NCBI GenBank assembly: GCA_050251575.1
Contig: JBFWMP010000136.1
Span: 1-7,292 of the forward strand
Direction: 5' to 3'
From: X23 sp050251575
GTDB lineage: Bacteria > Bacillota > Clostridia > SK-Y3
DNA: 7,292 nt
In this document: in pieces, positions 5,600 to 7,292 of the stretch
Position numbering within the stretch: the stretch's first letter is position 1
Layout of the letters: each line of letters starts with the position of its first letter
Program-made: the position numbers and the translations under genes
The notes under the pieces: model-generated
What the model saw: only the letters and a program-made list of their open reading frames with translations
Database searches by the model: none
What the model was told of the DNA's origin: nothing

Positions 5600-6829
5600 T
5601 TAATTAATCTTTGTTCCTTCTTCCATACTTTCATCAGGAGATAGAATTACTTTCTCCCCTTCTTTCAATCCTTCTACAACTTCTACCCGCTCATCACTCT
5701 CAATTCCTTTTTCTATCATTTGAAGTTTAGCGATTCCATTTTTATTTACAAAAACATAGTCTTTTGCCTGATACTCGAAAATTGCTTTTTCATCAATAAT
5801 CAATACATTTTCTTTGTATGCAGTAATAACCTCTACATTCATATCATACCCGGACTTTAATCCTGCAACATCGTTATCAAAATCAATCTCAACTTTTACT
5901 CTTTTTTGTTCAATACCAAGTTCAGACATTTTGCTAAAAGCACCGGGGTAAATCTTTCTTACCGTACCTTTTATATTGTTAATACCTAAATCTTCATTTT
6001 CAATCAACACCGCTGCTCCTTGTTTTATATCTGCTATTTCATCTACCAGGATGTCACTTTCAAGGAATATCCCCTTCTCACTTCCAACCTTCATCAGCAG
6101 CATACCTGGCTGTGCGACATTTCCAACTTCTATTTCTCTTACCATTATAATTCCATCAACAGGTGCCTTGACTGTCAAATGGTCTTGTTTCTTGTTCAAC
6201 AATTCTATTTGTGCCTGTATCCCCGCAATCTGCGCCTCATATTGCTTCTTTACATTTCCTGATATCCCTTTTTGTGCTAATGATAGATTGCTTTTTGCAA
6301 CCTCCAAACTTGCCTCTGCTTCTGTAAGCTTGGCGACAGTTTTTTGATAAGTGTCAGCGCTGATGGCTCCCGATTCATATAACTTTTCACTATCATTCAT
6401 TGCTCTCTTGGTCTCTTCATAAGAAGCTTCAGCCGACCGTACCAGCGCTTCCAGCTTGCGTATTTCCTGGTTATCTATTGGTCTCTTTATTTCTTCATAT
6501 TGTGCCGCAACCGATTGCTTTTGCGCTTCTAGAGCTTTTTTTTGCAGCGATATCTCTTTATCATCCATTCTCACAAGAATATCGCCTGCTTTGACAGCTT
6601 CTCCTATATCCGCTAGTACTTCCACAATTCTTCCGCTCTCTGCAGCATATATGGAAACTTCGTTTTCAAGACGTACAACAGCGGTTTCTTCCACGCATTT
6701 GTAAATATCTCCTTTTTCTACTGTGTCCATATCAACTTCAACTGCTTGGCTGCTGGACATCATACGAAATACAACGGCAGCAGCAATCAATAATATGATG
6801 ATTCCAATCCACATCATTTTCCTTTTCAT
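5600..6829 (-). CDS. HlyD/RND-type membrane fusion protein (efflux adaptor subunit)
   Basis: This 409-residue adaptor is of normal length. One N-terminal membrane anchor (about 7-23) precedes the extracytoplasmic part. The first lipoyl half is about 58-90 (SGRIVEVLADIGEAVKAGDI). A long alpha-helical coiled-coil hairpin (about 93-215) has its turn near 150-162 (LYESGAISADTYQ). The second lipoyl half is about 218-250 (VKAPVDGIIMVREIEVGNVA), followed by a beta-barrel (about 252-340) and a membrane-proximal domain (about 341-400) with IIDEKAIFEY and GLKEGEKVIL. It should link an inner permease to extracytoplasmic parts of an export complex. Its partner is the FtsX-like permease 11 nt upstream: the ATG has AGGAGG (6837-6842) 7 nt before it, and this site overlaps the permease stop codon, so the two are translationally close. 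A terminator follows. The substrate is not evident. Confidence 0.92.
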   Translation of the reverse strand: MKRKMMWIGIIILLIAAAVVFRMMSSSQAVEVDMDTVEKGDIYKCVEETAVVRLENEVSIYAAESGRIVEVLADIGEAVKAGDILVRMDDKEISLQKKALEAQKQSVAAQYEEIKRPIDNQEIRKLEALVRSAEASYEETKRAMNDSEKLYESGAISADTYQKTVAKLTEAEASLEVAKSNLSLAQKGISGNVKKQYEAQIAGIQAQIELLNKKQDHLTVKAPVDGIIMVREIEVGNVAQPGMLLMKVGSEKGIFLESDILVDEIADIKQGAAVLIENEDLGINNIKGTVRKIYPGAFSKMSELGIEQKRVKVEIDFDNDVAGLKSGYDMNVEVITAYKENVLIIDEKAIFEYQAKDYVFVNKNGIAKLQMIEKGIESDERVEVVEGLKEGEKVILSPDESMEEGTKIN

Positions 6830-6836
6830 AGTTAAT

Positions 6837-6842
6837 CCTCCT
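6837..6842 (-). promoter_or_regulatory. Ribosome binding site overlapping the upstream stop codon
   Basis: AGGAGG lies 7 nt before the adaptor ATG, and its first two bases are the last two of the permease TAG stop (6841-6843). Ribosomes terminating on the permease would sit on this site, which suggests coupled expression of permease and adaptor. Confidence 0.75.
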
Positions 6843-7292
6843 AAGAAATACGACTTTTTAACGCATCAATAAAATTAAGGTTATAAACTTTCTTTAAGGT
6901 AGCCAACTGTGCAACAGCAACAAAAAGGATTGTCGCAACCGCTGCAGTAATAAAAATCTTTGGTGTTGCTATGACAGGAAACGTAATTATTTCTGAACTG
7001 AATGATTCCACCATTCCGCCAATCATTCCCCTGCCAAGCGGAATTCCGATGACTATTGCTACTATTGTCATCAAAATATTTTCCTTGCTGATCATTCGAT
7101 AGATGTCCTTTTTATCAAATCCCATCACTCGGAGTGACGCAAATTCCATATTCCGTTCAGATATACTGATAATTGTTGAATTATAGATAATTGCAAAACC
7201 CAGTATTCCTCCAAATAACATATATAAACTTACTGCCACCGCCATTGTATCCAGATACTCCAGAAATGAGTTCTTCATATCAGCAACTGATC
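6841..7292 (-). CDS. FtsX-like ABC transporter permease, C-terminal part (5' end outside the window)
   Basis: This is the C-terminal end of an FtsX-fold permease. The frame stays open to the window edge (..SVAD upstream of the internal Met at 7276-7278), so that Met is very unlikely to be the start. About 150 residues are visible. Numbering from that Met, there are three hydrophobic helices: about 12-34 (SLYMLFGGILGFAIIYNS), 67-88 (including MTIVAIVIGIPLGRGMIGGM) and 106-127 (ITAAVATILFVAVAQLATL). The loop after the first, ISERNMEFASLRVMGFDKKD, is the conserved FtsX cytoplasmic segment, and the NFIDALKSRIS tail corresponds to the usual family ending. It resembles the second half of large two-module permeases but the full length cannot be seen. 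The matching ATPase is not in the window. The HlyD-type adaptor follows after 11 nt in the same transcript. Confidence 0.88.
   Translation of the reverse strand, partial: SVADMKNSFLEYLDTMAVAVSLYMLFGGILGFAIIYNSTIISISERNMEFASLRVMGFDKKDIYRMISKENILMTIVAIVIGIPLGRGMIGGMVESFSSEIITFPVIATPKIFITAAVATILFVAVAQLATLKKVYNLNFIDALKSRIS

Noticed and set aside
5976..6704. Plus-strand open frames opposite the HlyD-type adaptor
   Set aside because: They are Ser/Cys/Phe-rich antisense translations of a coiled-coil gene, overlap each other in different frames and have no family features.
7276..7278. Met codon as the start of the FtsX-like permease
   Set aside because: The frame stays open through the window edge, no ribosome site is visible before it, and the fragment matches only the C-terminal part of the family.
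1..7292. CRISPR arrays, tRNA or rRNA genes, riboswitches
   Set aside because: No regularly spaced repeats beyond the coding linker and the contig overlap, and no conserved RNA-gene motifs, were seen on either strand.

Overview
This is a low-GC, AT-rich-spacer window in which every gene supported lies on the minus strand. Strong AGGAGG-type ribosome sites, TTG start codons, an SH3b/CAP-domain lipoprotein and MacB/FtsX transporters with membrane-anchored adaptors point to a Firmicute, most likely a member of the Clostridia. The species cannot be fixed from the sequence. The scaffold contains a 100-N gap (4451-4550). The 127 bp before it and the 127 bp after it are identical, so the gap is almost certainly two overlapping contigs that were not merged.

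Reading in the direction of transcription (high to low coordinates): the window opens inside the C-terminal end of an FtsX-like ABC permease (6841-7292, 5' end outside the window). A single-adaptor HlyD/RND-type membrane fusion protein follows 11 nt later (5600-6829). This first unit ends at a good rho-independent terminator (5525-5573). A roughly 200-nt spacer with a plausible promoter then leads into a second unit: a LolD/MacB-type ATPase (4631-5326), a 566-residue adaptor carrying two successive barrel-sandwich/beta-barrel modules (2624-4324), and a MacB-type permease with an unusual polar, Met-containing insertion (1216-2577). Last comes a separately promoted CAP (SCP/YkwD-like) secreted lipoprotein (139-1056). 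It is followed by a perfect 17-bp hairpin and a short direct repeat that may be an insertion-sequence remnant.

Functionally the window is two neighbouring ATP-driven MacAB-like export systems. In each, an FtsX-fold permease works by mechanotransmission with a cytoplasmic ATPase and an extracytoplasmic adaptor. The ATPase of the first system is presumably upstream of the window. Substrates are unknown; peptides, lipopeptides, antimicrobials or cell-envelope molecules are typical for the family. The most distinctive item is the tandem adaptor paired with the modified permease. Once the assembly duplication is collapsed, the second unit is a compact operon with about 79 nt between ATPase and adaptor and 46 nt between adaptor and permease.
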